A DNA stretch of 64,000 bases from an uncultured Serinicoccus sp. (GTDB lineage Bacteria; Actinomycetota; Actinomycetes; Actinomycetales; Dermatophilaceae), in assembly GCF_947500995.1 (NCBI RefSeq), contig NZ_CANMUA010000002.1, positions 186,001 through 250,000 of the forward strand. The letters run 5' to 3'. The position numbers were made by a program, and so were the translations under genes. The notes beneath the pieces are model-generated. The model made no database searches. It was not told the origin of the DNA and saw only the letters and a program-made list of their open reading frames with translations. Below, in pieces: positions 48,667 to 58,500 of the stretch (within the stretch, counting starts at the first letter, position 1; each line of letters starts with the position of its first letter).

Positions 48667-49620
48667 ATGACGTACATCAACGGCTCCCACCACGTCACGC
48701 TCTCGGTCGCCGGCGCCCAGGAGGACGTCGACTTCCACACCAGGATCCTCGGCCTGCGCTTCATCAAGAAGACCGTGCTGTACGACGGGTCCAAGCCCGT
48801 CTACCACCTCTACTACTCCAACGCGAACGGCGACCCGTCCTCGGTGATCACGACGTTCCCGTGGGCGCAGGCCAACCTCTACGGCAGCCGCGGCACCAAC
48901 CAGGCCCGTGAGGTGCTGCTCGCGGTGCCCCACGGCTCGCTCGACTGGTGGTCCAAGCGGCTCGCCGACCACGACGTGGACAGCACCTCCGTCGAGGTCT
49001 TCGGCGCTCGCCGGCTCGCCTTCGCGCACCCGTCCGGCATCGAGTACCAGCTCGTCGAGAGCGACGACGACCCCCGCGTCGGCCACCAGGCCCACGGGGT
49101 GACCCGCGAGCACGCGGTCCACGGCATCCACGGCATCGGGATCCACGTCTACGACCAGGACCGCTCGGTCGACTTCGGCCAGGAGGCGTTCTTCCTCGCC
49201 GGCGACGTCGAGGAGGAGGGCGACCTGGCCCGGTTCCGGGTCGGCGACGCCAAGCACGGCAACTGGGTCGAGCTGCGCGGCAACCGCACCGACGACCAGG
49301 GCACCTGGCGGTTCGGCGCGGGCACCTACCACCACTTCGCCTGGAACCTCGGCGACCTGGAGAACCAGGAGCAGGTCAAGTTCGACATCGAGGGCGCCGG
49401 CTACACCGACATCTCCGAGCTGAAGGACCGCACCTACTTCAAGTCCCACTACGTCCGCATGCCCGGTGGCGCCCTCTTCGAGCTGGCCGTCACCCACAGC
49501 GAGGGTGGGTGGGACTGCGACGAGTCCCCCGAGGAGCTCGGCCAGGCCTTCATGCTGCCGCCCCAGTTCGAGTCCGAGCGCAGCCACATCATGGGCCAGC
49601 TCGAACCGATCGAGGTGTGA
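48667..49620 (+). CDS. MhqO-type VOC ring-cleaving dioxygenase
   Basis: 317 residues, two VOC halves. Matches the hydroquinone/catechol dioxygenase family of MhqO/PcpA/LinE: GSHHVTLSVAGAQEDVDFHT (first iron His), HAVHGIHGIGIHVYDQDRSV (second His) and MPGGALFELAVTHSEGGWDC (ligand Glu). Opens para-hydroxylated rings and gives maleylacetate-type products. AAAGGAGAT is a strong ribosome site six to eight bases before the ATG. First gene of a three-gene operon with a hydrolase and a maleylacetate reductase. Confidence 0.88.
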   Translation: MTYINGSHHVTLSVAGAQEDVDFHTRILGLRFIKKTVLYDGSKPVYHLYYSNANGDPSSVITTFPWAQANLYGSRGTNQAREVLLAVPHGSLDWWSKRLADHDVDSTSVEVFGARRLAFAHPSGIEYQLVESDDDPRVGHQAHGVTREHAVHGIHGIGIHVYDQDRSVDFGQEAFFLAGDVEEEGDLARFRVGDAKHGNWVELRGNRTDDQGTWRFGAGTYHHFAWNLGDLENQEQVKFDIEGAGYTDISELKDRTYFKSHYVRMPGGALFELAVTHSEGGWDCDESPEELGQAFMLPPQFESERSHIMGQLEPIEV

Positions 49621-50300
49621 CCAGCTCCGGGGCTCCGGCACGACCGCAAGGCGGCGAGAACCCGCACCTCGCCGCGGGCGCGGAGTGCTGGGGCGAGGAG
49701 GACGCGCCGGTCGCGGTGCTCGCGGTGCACGGACGCACCCAGTCCCCCGCCGACATGCGCGCTCTCGCCGAGCGGCTGGACGTCGAGGGTCTGCGCTGGC
49801 TCGCGCCGGCGGCAGCCGGGCGGAGCTGGTATCCCTACGGCTTCATGGAGGACCGGCCGGACGACGACCCGTGGCTCGCCTGGTCGCTCGAGGCGGTCGA
49901 CGAGCATGTGGGTCGCCTCGCGGCCGCGGGGTGGCCGCCGGAAAGGGTGGTGCTGCTCGGGTTTTCCCAGGGCGCCTGCCTGCTCGCGCACTGGGCGCTC
50001 CTGCACCCCAGGCGGTATGCCGGCCTCGTCGTCCTCACCGGTGGTTACGTCAGGTCCGAGCGCGAGGAGGTGTCGTTCGCGGGTGACTTCGACGGCACGC
50101 CGGCCCTGCTGGCCGGGTGCGAGGACGACCCCTGGGTGCCCCGCACCCGGATGGCGCAGACGGAGGACCAACTGCGAGGTATGGGCGCCCACCTCACCTC
50201 GCTCGTCGAGCCGGGCGCCGAGCACGAGGTCAGCGCGACGGCGAGCGAGCTCACCGCCCGGTTGCTGCGGCATACCGTGAGCACGACCGGACACCGATGA
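49617..50300 (+). CDS. MhqD-like alpha/beta hydrolase (carboxylesterase/phospholipase family)
   Basis: 227 residues from GTG 49617, overlapping the dioxygenase stop. Ser nucleophile in VVLLGFSQGACLLAHWAL, oxyanion-type VLAVHGRTQSPADM near the start, Asp in GCEDDPWVP and His in PGAEHEVSA. The same pairing of dioxygenase and esterase occurs in Bacillus mhqO/mhqD, known for quinone stress. It probably hydrolyses a ring-opened or thiol-conjugate intermediate. Coupled to both neighbours by 4-base overlaps. Confidence 0.8.
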   Translation: MTSSGAPARPQGGENPHLAAGAECWGEEDAPVAVLAVHGRTQSPADMRALAERLDVEGLRWLAPAAAGRSWYPYGFMEDRPDDDPWLAWSLEAVDEHVGRLAAAGWPPERVVLLGFSQGACLLAHWALLHPRRYAGLVVLTGGYVRSEREEVSFAGDFDGTPALLAGCEDDPWVPRTRMAQTEDQLRGMGAHLTSLVEPGAEHEVSATASELTARLLRHTVSTTGHR

Positions 50301-51397
50301 CCGCGCCGCCGGTGCGGGACGAGGGAGAGGATCGTATGGAGATCAGGTTCGACCACACCACGCTGGGGCAACGCGTGCTCTTCGGCACCGGGGCGGCCGG
50401 GGCGAACATCGCCGCGGCCCTGCGTGACCTGGGGGTCTCCCGCCCGCTGCTCGTGGGAGGGGGTCACGCAAGCGAGGTCGTGGACCAGGTCTCCGCGGAG
50501 TTCGCCGTTGCGGGCCACATCGGCGAGGTCGTGCAGCACGTGCCGGCGGAGCGGGCACGGGAGGCGAACGCGCTGGCGCAGGACGTGGGTGCGGACTCGG
50601 TCGTCGCCATCGGCGGCGGCTCGGCCACCGGGCTCGCCAAGATCGTCGCCCGGGACACCGGGGTGCCGGTCGTCGCGGTGCCCACCACCTTCTCGGGGTC
50701 GGAGGCGACCGACATCTGGGGGATGACCGAGGACGAGCGCAAGACCACCGGGGCCGACCTCCGCGTGCTGCCGAGGGTCGTGGTCTACGACGCGACGCTG
50801 ACCCAGGGTCTGCCGACCGACCTCGCGGTCCACTCCGGCCTCAACGCCCTGGCCCACGCCGTGGACAGCCTGTGGGCCCCGCGCGCCGACCCCATCAACC
50901 GGGCCATGGCCGGCGAGGGGATGCGCGCGCTGGTCCCGGGGCTGCGCGGCCTCCGGGCTAACACGTCGGATGTGCGCGCTCATGAGCAGGTGCTCTACGG
51001 CACCTACCTCTCGGGGGTGGCCCTCGCCTCGGCGGGCGCCGGGATGCACCACAAGATCTGCCACGTCCTGGGCGGGACGTTCAACCTGCCCCATGCCCCG
51101 ACCCATGCGGTAATGCTGCCGTACGTCGCGGCCTACAACGCCGATGCGGACCGGGACTCCGACGCCCGCATCGCCGAGGCCCTCGGGACCGCCCACGCCG
51201 CAGCGGGGTTGTGGGATCTCGCCCGAGTGGTGGGTGCGCCCGCCTCGCTCGGTGAGATCGGCTTCACCGAGGACGACGTCGACCTGGCGGCCGAGCTGGC
51301 GACAGCGGCGATCCCGGACTCGAACCCTCGGTCGGTGAGTCGGGAGAGGGTGGCGTCGCTCCTCCGGGCTGCGCTGTGGGGTGACGACGTCCGGTGA
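50297..51397 (+). CDS. Maleylacetate reductase, iron-containing alcohol dehydrogenase family
   Basis: About 366 residues. NAD(P)-binding IGGGSATGLAKIVARDTGVP, then PTTFSGSEATDIWGMTEDER, and the metal site in HSGLNALAHAVDS and MHHKICHVLGGTFNLPHAPT with His ligands. Reduces maleylacetate to beta-ketoadipate, the final step of this pathway before central metabolism. ATG 50297 overlaps the hydrolase stop (ATGA), but ATG 50336, with GGGAGAGGAT in front and MEIRFDH start, may be used as well. Confidence 0.9.
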   Translation: MTAPPVRDEGEDRMEIRFDHTTLGQRVLFGTGAAGANIAAALRDLGVSRPLLVGGGHASEVVDQVSAEFAVAGHIGEVVQHVPAERAREANALAQDVGADSVVAIGGGSATGLAKIVARDTGVPVVAVPTTFSGSEATDIWGMTEDERKTTGADLRVLPRVVVYDATLTQGLPTDLAVHSGLNALAHAVDSLWAPRADPINRAMAGEGMRALVPGLRGLRANTSDVRAHEQVLYGTYLSGVALASAGAGMHHKICHVLGGTFNLPHAPTHAVMLPYVAAYNADADRDSDARIAEALGTAHAAAGLWDLARVVGAPASLGEIGFTEDDVDLAAELATAAIPDSNPRSVSRERVASLLRAALWGDDVR

Positions 51398-51732
51398 CGA
51401 CGTGACCGTCAAGTCTTGACTGCAACGCGGTCGGCCGGGTGACCTGCTCCGCCGCCCAACTTCGTCCATAGGACAACCTACGAGACACCACCCGTAGACC
51501 CCTCGCAGGGTGCCCTCCAGCCGTCCTCAGGCGGACGGCCCTACGCCACAATCCTCCGTAATTCTACGGCCGGCGAGACGATCGTGGCTCACGGGTGGGC
51601 CCGAATCAGCCGCCGGACCTCCTAGGGGGTCGGTCATCAAGACATGCGGGGTCTGCCCCATTCCGGGCCGGTTCAACACCAAAGGCCGCCAAGGTGGTCA
51701 TGCCGCCGATGCCGCCGCTGAGCGCGGGGCCC
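51398..51732. other. Intergenic region without a clear gene
   Basis: 335 bases between the maleylacetate reductase and the SNF2 helicase. It contains the palindrome GTCAAG-T-CTTGAC (51408-51420), a GC hairpin at 51520-51539 and repeated CCGCCGATGCCGCCG runs. A tRNA-like T-arm string near 51668 does not fold into a cloverleaf. It marks the edge between the metabolic genes and the defence-like island. Confidence 0.5.
51520..51539. terminator. Candidate hairpin terminator
   Basis: GCCGTCC and GGACGGC with a 6-base loop, about 120 bases after the reductase stop. No T-tract. Confidence 0.4.
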
Positions 51733-54507
51733 CTAAGCTTCGGTAACGAAGTCCACGTGAGGCCCTCTCTCCACCGCGAGATCGAATCCCTCTCCCTGCT
51801 TTCCGCGGACCACGATTCCCTCAAGGCTCAGTTCCTCAGCCAACTCTGACAGGCGACCACTATGGTCCGACACCTCCGCCTCGCTACCCGTCCCACGGAC
51901 GGCCACGACGGCGACGGTCTGCGGACCAACCGCCCCGGCCACCTCGGCCAGCTCCATGGCCCAGGCACGGTCCGCCGACCCGTCCGGCGTCAGTTCCAGG
52001 GCAGCCCCCACCGCCACCTCTTCCCGGCCACCATCTCGTTCGACCCGCCACGTCCTGGGGTAGCCGACCTCCGTCGTGGTCAGCAGGAGGTAGTCGGCCG
52101 CGGCCGTCGGGTCAACCAGGGTCACCCCGTCCACCATCACCTCAGCGAGGTCTTGCAACACCCAGCGCGTCAGCGCCGTCAGCAGTGGATGGCCCGGCGC
52201 GAGGAACTGGCTGGCCCCCACCTCGTCGTCCAGCCCGTCACGCTGCAGATGCAAACGGCGGTAGTGCCGCTCCACCCCCGGAGCCTCAGCCAGCACCGCC
52301 GGCACGTAGGGCACCGACCAGACGCCCTCACCCACCTCGTGCACCTCCGCCCCGTAGCGCCGCAGCGCCCGCCGGGCGAACTCCGGCACTGTCGAGACCT
52401 GCGGGTCAAACTTTCGGGCCCAGGCCAGCTGCCGCTGGATCAGCTCCAGGTCCTCCTGGGTGAACTCGGTCGTGCTGGCTGTGCGTCGCTGCACCTCCTC
52501 CGCCAGACCACGGTCCAGCCGGTCCGACAGCACGCCCAGCCCGTCACCGCCCGAGATGCCCCGCACCGCCTGCGTGAGGATCCGGCTCAGATCTGCTCCG
52601 GACAGCACGTCGCCCAGCACGTCGAAGACCCGGTCCCCCAGAGCGTCCCGCTGCACCTGCAGCTTGTCCAGCAGGGTCTCGAAGACAGCACCCTCACGGG
52701 TGTCGGCCGCGACGAGGTTCCATAGGTGGCAGGTGCGCTCCTGCCCGATCCGATGGATTCGGCCGAACCGCTGCTCGAGCCGGTTGGGGTTCCAGGGGAT
52801 GTCGTAGTTCACCATCAAATTAGCAACTTGCAGGTTGACACCCTCCCCGGCGGCATCGGTCGCCAGAAGCACCGAGCAGCCCGGGTCATGAGTGAAGTCG
52901 TGCTGCGCCTGTCGGCGATCGTGCCGGGACGTCAACCCGCTGATGACCGCCACTCGCTCCCGCGGCCGAAGGATCTCCCCTAAGCGCTCCTCCAAGTAGT
53001 CCAGCGTGTCGCGATGCTCAGTGAAGACGATGATCTTGCGCCGGAAGCCGCGCTCGTCGGTCATGTCCGGACTGGTGAGCAGGCCCGCGAGGGCGTCCCA
53101 CTTGCGGTCGACGCCCTCCTGTCGCACCTGCCGCGCCCTGGCCACGAGCCGCTCGAGCACCAGGATCTCCCCTTGCAGCTCGGCCGGGGTCCGGGCCGAC
53201 GTCGCATCCGAGCGCGCGTCGTCGTCGACATCGTCCTCCTCGTCTCGATCCCCCACAGCCACAGGACCGCCCTCCAGCGATGCCGCCAGGAGGCGACGCA
53301 GGTCCTCCTCGGCCTCCTGGGCTAGCTCCAGCTGTGTGCGGAGCAGGTCGAGCCGCCGCTCCAACGAGCGCAGGATCGCCTCGGGCGAGGAGGCCAGGCG
53401 CCGCTGCAGCACCATCATCGCGAAGCCCACGTGCCTGCGAACCGTGTCGTCCATCACCTTGTTCATCTCGTCGGCGACGTACTCGGTCACCGCGTCGTAA
53501 AGCATCCGCTCCGGGCCAGCCATGGTGTAGGTGAGCGTGGAGGCCACACGGGGTGGGAACAGCGGGCTCCCGTCGGCGTGGACGAGCTGCTCCTTCACCA
53601 GGCGGCGCACCGGGGCCTGCTCGAGCACCGGGCGGTCAGGGTCCAGCTCGACCTCCAGCAGGCGCATGAAGTGCTGGAAGTCCGAGGCCTTACCGTTGTG
53701 CGGCGTCGCGGTGAGCAGCAGCAGGTGCTCAGCCGCCGCCGCCAGATCTTGTCCCAACTGGTAGCGCTTGCTGAAGAACGTCTTTGACCCCCAGTCCCGG
53801 GCGCTCATCTTGTGTGCCTCGTCAACGACCACGACGTCGAACCCGGTCGTGAGCACCGCTTCCCGCAGGTCGACGTTGCGCGCCAGCTGGTCCACCCGGG
53901 CCACGACCAGTGGCCCCGCCGGGGCCACCGTCGGCCGGGCGGGGTCGCCGCGGTCGAGGTGCTCCATCCCCAGCTCGACGAAGGCGAGGCCGAACTTGGT
54001 CCACATCTCCTCAACCCACTGCTCGGTCAGGCTCCCCGGCGCGACGATCAGTACCCGTCCGGCCCGCTGCAGGGCGAGCGTCTCCTTCAGATAGAGCCCG
54101 GTCATGATCGTCTTGCCCGCCCCGGGGTCGTCGGCCAGGAGGAAGCGGAGCTGCTCGTGCGGGAGCATCTCCTGGTAGACGGCCTGCACCTGGTGCGGCA
54201 GCGGCGCGATGTTGGAGGAGCTGACTGCGAGCAGGCGGCCCTCGTGAGGCGCGGCGGTCAGCGTTAGTGCCAGCAGCCCCAGCTGGACGTCCGGCCACGA
54301 TGCGCCAAAGGTTGCCGACAGCCGGGCCGGTGCGACGGCGGCAGCCTGCTCACGGTTGAGGAAGGCGCTGCCCAGCTCCCCCGACCCGCGCTGGTAAGAG
54401 ACGAGGGCCGACTCCCCGGCGTGGCGCACCGTCAACACGCGGACGGTCTCGCCGTCGACGACCCCCTCGACAAGCGCCCCTGGCACGAGTCCTTGCTGGT
54501 CAGCCAC
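51733..54507 (-). CDS. RapA/DrmD-like SNF2-family helicase
   Basis: 924 residues from GTG 54507. A small N-terminal domain (LVPGALVEGVVDGETVRVLT) is like that in DISARM DrmD and related defence helicases. Motor motifs: LPHQVQAVYQEML, LADDPGAGKTIMTGLYLKET (Walker A, about residue 125), VVVDEAHKMSARD (DEAH), LLLLTATPHNGK, IIVFTEHRDTLDYLEE, ATDAAGEGVNLQVANLMVNY and NRLEQRFGRIHRIGQERTC. An acidic insert (about 410-430) and a C-terminal 300-residue region of unknown fold follow; its end, GEGFDLAVERGPHVDFV, recalls DUF3883-type endings. Divergent from the SbcD-like gene by 58 bases. Confidence 0.85.
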   Translation of the reverse strand: MADQQGLVPGALVEGVVDGETVRVLTVRHAGESALVSYQRGSGELGSAFLNREQAAAVAPARLSATFGASWPDVQLGLLALTLTAAPHEGRLLAVSSSNIAPLPHQVQAVYQEMLPHEQLRFLLADDPGAGKTIMTGLYLKETLALQRAGRVLIVAPGSLTEQWVEEMWTKFGLAFVELGMEHLDRGDPARPTVAPAGPLVVARVDQLARNVDLREAVLTTGFDVVVVDEAHKMSARDWGSKTFFSKRYQLGQDLAAAAEHLLLLTATPHNGKASDFQHFMRLLEVELDPDRPVLEQAPVRRLVKEQLVHADGSPLFPPRVASTLTYTMAGPERMLYDAVTEYVADEMNKVMDDTVRRHVGFAMMVLQRRLASSPEAILRSLERRLDLLRTQLELAQEAEEDLRRLLAASLEGGPVAVGDRDEEDDVDDDARSDATSARTPAELQGEILVLERLVARARQVRQEGVDRKWDALAGLLTSPDMTDERGFRRKIIVFTEHRDTLDYLEERLGEILRPRERVAVISGLTSRHDRRQAQHDFTHDPGCSVLLATDAAGEGVNLQVANLMVNYDIPWNPNRLEQRFGRIHRIGQERTCHLWNLVAADTREGAVFETLLDKLQVQRDALGDRVFDVLGDVLSGADLSRILTQAVRGISGGDGLGVLSDRLDRGLAEEVQRRTASTTEFTQEDLELIQRQLAWARKFDPQVSTVPEFARRALRRYGAEVHEVGEGVWSVPYVPAVLAEAPGVERHYRRLHLQRDGLDDEVGASQFLAPGHPLLTALTRWVLQDLAEVMVDGVTLVDPTAAADYLLLTTTEVGYPRTWRVERDGGREEVAVGAALELTPDGSADRAWAMELAEVAGAVGPQTVAVVAVRGTGSEAEVSDHSGRLSELAEELSLEGIVVRGKQGEGFDLAVERGPHVDFVTEA

Positions 54508-54565
54508 GTCTCATCCTGTACGGTCCGGGTACGACAAAGTGACCCTATCCGGACAGGGAGACACA

Positions 54566-55573
54566 ATGACCGTGCGCCTGCTCGCCGTCTCCGGGCTGAA
54601 CCTCGACCGCGCGTGGCCCGACGAGGCTCCTGACGTGGGGAAGGCCCTCCGCGACACGAGCGCCGGTCTGCTGCTCGAGCTCGTCCAACGCACCCTCGAC
54701 CTGCAGGTCGACGCGCTCGCCGTCCTGGGCGGCCTCTGGGATCCGAGCACCGTGCGCAGCTCCACGGTCGACGACGTGGGCGCGGTGCTCGAGGCGGTGC
54801 CGGTCCCCGTGGTCGTGCTCCCGGACGCCAGCGAGGCCGAGACGGGCTTTCGACTGCACACACTCACCACCTGGCCCGGGTCCGTTCACTGGGTCGGCGG
54901 GGACGCCCCCGTGGAGGTCGAGGCCGGGACCGGTCGGGTGGTGGGCCAAGGACCACTGGGGTATGCCGTGCCTCTCCTTGACGACGCCCTGGCCCTGCTC
55001 ACCACCCGGGCCGCCGGCGAATCGGCCTCCTGCCCCATGGTCCGCCCCTCGGCCGACCGGTCCGGCCAGCCCCACCCCGAGGAGCAGCCCAACCACCCTG
55101 CAAATGTGGTGGAGGTGCCGCCCCTCGTGGCGGGGTCAGGCGCCGGCCGGCCCGTCGCCTGCGTCGTCACCCTCGACGCCGATGCCGACGCCCGCGTGGA
55201 GCGGGTTGAGCTCTCGCCGGATCTCGGCACCGTCCGCACCCTGGACGTCGGGGAGCACGCCGACGTCGCGTCCCTGAGGGCCGCCCTCGACGAGCGGCTC
55301 GCCGCCAGCGCTCCGCTCGACCGAGTAGTGGTCGCGGGCCGTGTGGGTCCTCGGGTGCTTGTCCCTCCTGCCTTGTGCTGGGAGCCGTCTCGTACGGACG
55401 TCACCGTAGTCTGGCGCGACCTGGAGCACGTCTTCCCCGAAGCACCGACCGAGCGCACCGTCCAGGCCGAGCTCATCCGCCGGCTCGCCGGGCCCGGGCC
55501 CGACCTGTCCCGCCGCCACCAGGCACTGGCGCTGGGTCTGGCCTCCCTAAACTCCGACGAGGCGACGGCATGA
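54566..55573 (+). CDS. SbcD-like protein without metal-binding motifs
   Basis: 335 residues from ATG 54566 with GGACAGGGAG upstream. The order of elements copies an SbcD/Mre11 metallophosphatase (VRLLAVSGLNLDRAW, VDALAVLGGLWDPSTV, VPVVVLPDASE), but the nuclease residues are missing: the DxH of the first motif reads SGLNLD, GDLxD reads GGLWD, and GNHD reads LPDAS. It is coupled by a 4-base overlap to an SbcC/YhaN-like ATPase, as real SbcD is to SbcC. So I read it as a non-catalytic partner or regulatory subunit. Assignment rests on order and context; similarity is weak. Confidence 0.6.
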   Translation: MTVRLLAVSGLNLDRAWPDEAPDVGKALRDTSAGLLLELVQRTLDLQVDALAVLGGLWDPSTVRSSTVDDVGAVLEAVPVPVVVLPDASEAETGFRLHTLTTWPGSVHWVGGDAPVEVEAGTGRVVGQGPLGYAVPLLDDALALLTTRAAGESASCPMVRPSADRSGQPHPEEQPNHPANVVEVPPLVAGSGAGRPVACVVTLDADADARVERVELSPDLGTVRTLDVGEHADVASLRAALDERLAASAPLDRVVVAGRVGPRVLVPPALCWEPSRTDVTVVWRDLEHVFPEAPTERTVQAELIRRLAGPGPDLSRRHQALALGLASLNSDEATA

Positions 55574-58500
55574 AATTCGACAGCATCACCGCCGACGCCT
55601 TCGGCCCGTTCAAGGGGGCAGAGCTCGAGGTGGGCCCGGGACTCACCGTCGTGCACGGGTTGAACGAGAGCGGCAAGTCCTCGTGGGCCGCCGCGCTCTA
55701 CGCCAGCCTTGCCGGGCGCCGACGGTCCCGGGGCCGCGGCACCAAGGAGGACGCGCAGTTCCGTGCCCGCCACAAGCCGTGGAACGGCACGCGCTGGCAG
55801 GTGACGGCGAAGATCACCACCGACGACGGGGCACGCCTGGCCGTGGCCCAGAACCTGCAGCAGGGCAGCACCCGGGTCATCGACCTGGAGACCTCTCGGA
55901 CGCTCACGCCCCGTGAGCTGCAGGAGCGGTTCGACATCCCCCCGTCCACGGGCGACGACATCGATGTCGGCCAGCTGTTCGGCCTGTCCCGGGGCACGCT
56001 GCGCGCCACGACGTTCGTGCCGCAGGCGGAGGTCCTGCGGGTGCTCGAGCAGGCGGACGAGCTGCAGCAGTTCCTCCAGCGCGCCGCGTCCAGCCAGACG
56101 GTCGACGTCACCGCTCACCAGGTCATCGAACGCCTTCGGGACGAGCTGTCCACGAGGGTCGGCAGTCTTAGCATCGGTCAGCGGCCCCTGCGTGCGACCA
56201 CGTCCCAGCTGCAGGTCGCCTCGGAGGAGGCCTACCGGTTGCGGACCGCCCGTGACGAGCTGAGGCAGGTGGCTGCCGAGCTGGCCCGGCAGCTCGAGGA
56301 CGAGGGTCGCGCACGGGCAGAGCTGACTGCGCTGGAGACCCTGGAGGGCTGGGCCGAGCTGGACGCGCTGGAGAACCGGGCGGCCCGCGTCGGAGCGTTC
56401 GAGAACGAGTTGGCGGAGTTGGGCACGGTGCCCGACGCCGCGCCTCCGGAGCTGCGCGAGCGGGTGCACGCTGCGCGAACGGCATACCTGACCTTGGGCG
56501 AGGTGCCACCGGCGCCCGAGGGGCCGGGCACGTCCGAGTTCGAGCAGCAGCTGGCAAAGCTGCCCCACGCCCCCACGGGCGACACCACTCCGGACCCCCA
56601 GGTGCGGCAGCTGTGGGAGAGCCTGCGGCAGGGAGTGTCCGCCCTTGACTCCCAGACGGACGCGGGGACGGAGGGGGACGAGGTGAAGGTGCCCGACGCC
56701 GGCAGCGACGAGCTGCGTCGCTATGCCGACCGCCTGCGAATCCCCCGCCCCGCGTGGGATCCCGCCGATGACGAGCAGGAGGCGCGGCTGCGGGACGAGC
56801 ACGAGGGGGCCCGGAGCAGGTATGCAGTGGAACTGCGGACCTGGACCGAAATTTCGGAGGGCTACGAACGGGCGATGGCGGACTACCGGCAAGCCCGGGC
56901 GGACTACGAGGAGCGGCTGAAGGACTACCAGGCCCGGCTGGAGTCGCACCGGGAGGAGGCGGCCGCCTGGGAGAGTGCCCAGCGAACCCGGGCCGAACTG
57001 CGGGCCCAGGAGCGGTCCGCCCGCGGCGGGGGCACCTGGCAGCTGGTCGTGGGAGCGCTGCTGACGCTCCTCGGACTGGTCGTACTCGTGGTCGAGCCCG
57101 TCACGGGTGTTGTGCTGCTCGTGCTGGGCCTGGCCCTTGTCGGCTGGGGCTTCGTGGTGCGTGCGAAGGGGCGTCGGGCCCCCACTTCCGAGCGCCCGGA
57201 GCCCGAGACGGAGCGGCCGACGCCGCCCTCCCCGCCCGACCCGCCGAACCCGCCGGAGATGACGCACCCCGGCCCCCGCCCGGGCGAACCGCTGCTGCCG
57301 CCGCGGGTGGACGACATCGTGGCCCGGCGCGCACGCTGGACCGATCAGGCCGCGGCCTTCGACGCCGCGCGTGAGGAGCTCCTCGGCGAGCTGCGGACGC
57401 GCGGGCTGCCTGTCGACCCCGAGGAGCTACAAGGCCTCGGCCGGGGGGTCGACGAGCGCGAAGGGGCACGACGGGCCGCCGAGGAGCGCCGGCTTTCGGC
57501 CGATGCGCTCCGGCAGCGCGTCGAGCAGACGGCCGGCCGGCTGCTCGCCGCCCTCGGCGAGCGCGGTGAGGAGGTTTCCCGGGTGGCAGGTCCCGAGGCC
57601 GCGGACCATGCTTACCGACGCTACGAGCAGGGCTGCCAGGAGCGTGCCGCGCTCGCCCGCGAGGCAGGACGCCGGGTGGACCTCGAGAGTGCCCTCGCCG
57701 CGAGGCGGTCGGAGGAGGCGGCGCACCAAGCGGCGGTCGCCCGCCGCGAGACCACCCGCTCCGCGCTCCTGGCCCTGTTTGCAGAGCTGGGCCAGGACCA
57801 CGGTGAGGACCCCGATGGGGCCGCCGCCCAGCTGGGCGGCTGGCTCGCGCGGCAGCAGGACGCCGACCAGGGACTCGCGCGCAGGGACCGGATGCAGTCC
57901 CTCCGGGACCAGCTCCTGGACGGGGGGACCCTGGACGAACTGACGACCGGGGCCGACGAGCTGCGCACCCGGCTGGGACGACGGCCAGAGCGCCCCGTCC
58001 CGCCCGACCTGGACCAGGCGCTGGCGGAGGCCGGCCGGCGCGTCGAGGACGCCGCCACCCGACGGGCCACCACCGAGGGCCGACTCCGGACGCTCCGCAG
58101 CGAGGAGCAGGATCTGGCGTCCGCGCTCGAACAGGAGGCCCGCCGGCGGCGTGAACTCGCCTCGGTGGAGGAGCTGAAGGCCACCCTCGAGCTGGCTGTC
58201 GAGCACCTCGACGCCGCGCAGGGCGAGACTCACCGCAGCCTGGCCCCGGTGCTGGAGTCCGCGATGCGCCCCCGAATCCCCTTGGTTACCGGTGGGCGCT
58301 ACCGCGACGCCCGCGTCGACCCTGAGGAGCTGACCGTCGAGCTGCAGGAACGGACGGGGTCCTGGCGCAACGCCACCTACCTCTCCCAGGGCACGACCGA
58401 GCAGACCTACCTCCTCCTGCGGCTTGCGCTCGTGGAGCACCTGGACACCCGCGAGACGATGCCGCTGGTCCTCGACGACGTCACCGTGCAGTGCGACCGC

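Noticed and set aside
51625-51700. tRNA-like sequence with GGTTCAA
   Set aside because: No acceptor stem or anticodon arm can be formed; the match is only the T-loop string.
53805-54298. Overlapping alternative frames in the SNF2 gene
   Set aside because: High-GC shadow frames of the real helicase frame; no family features.
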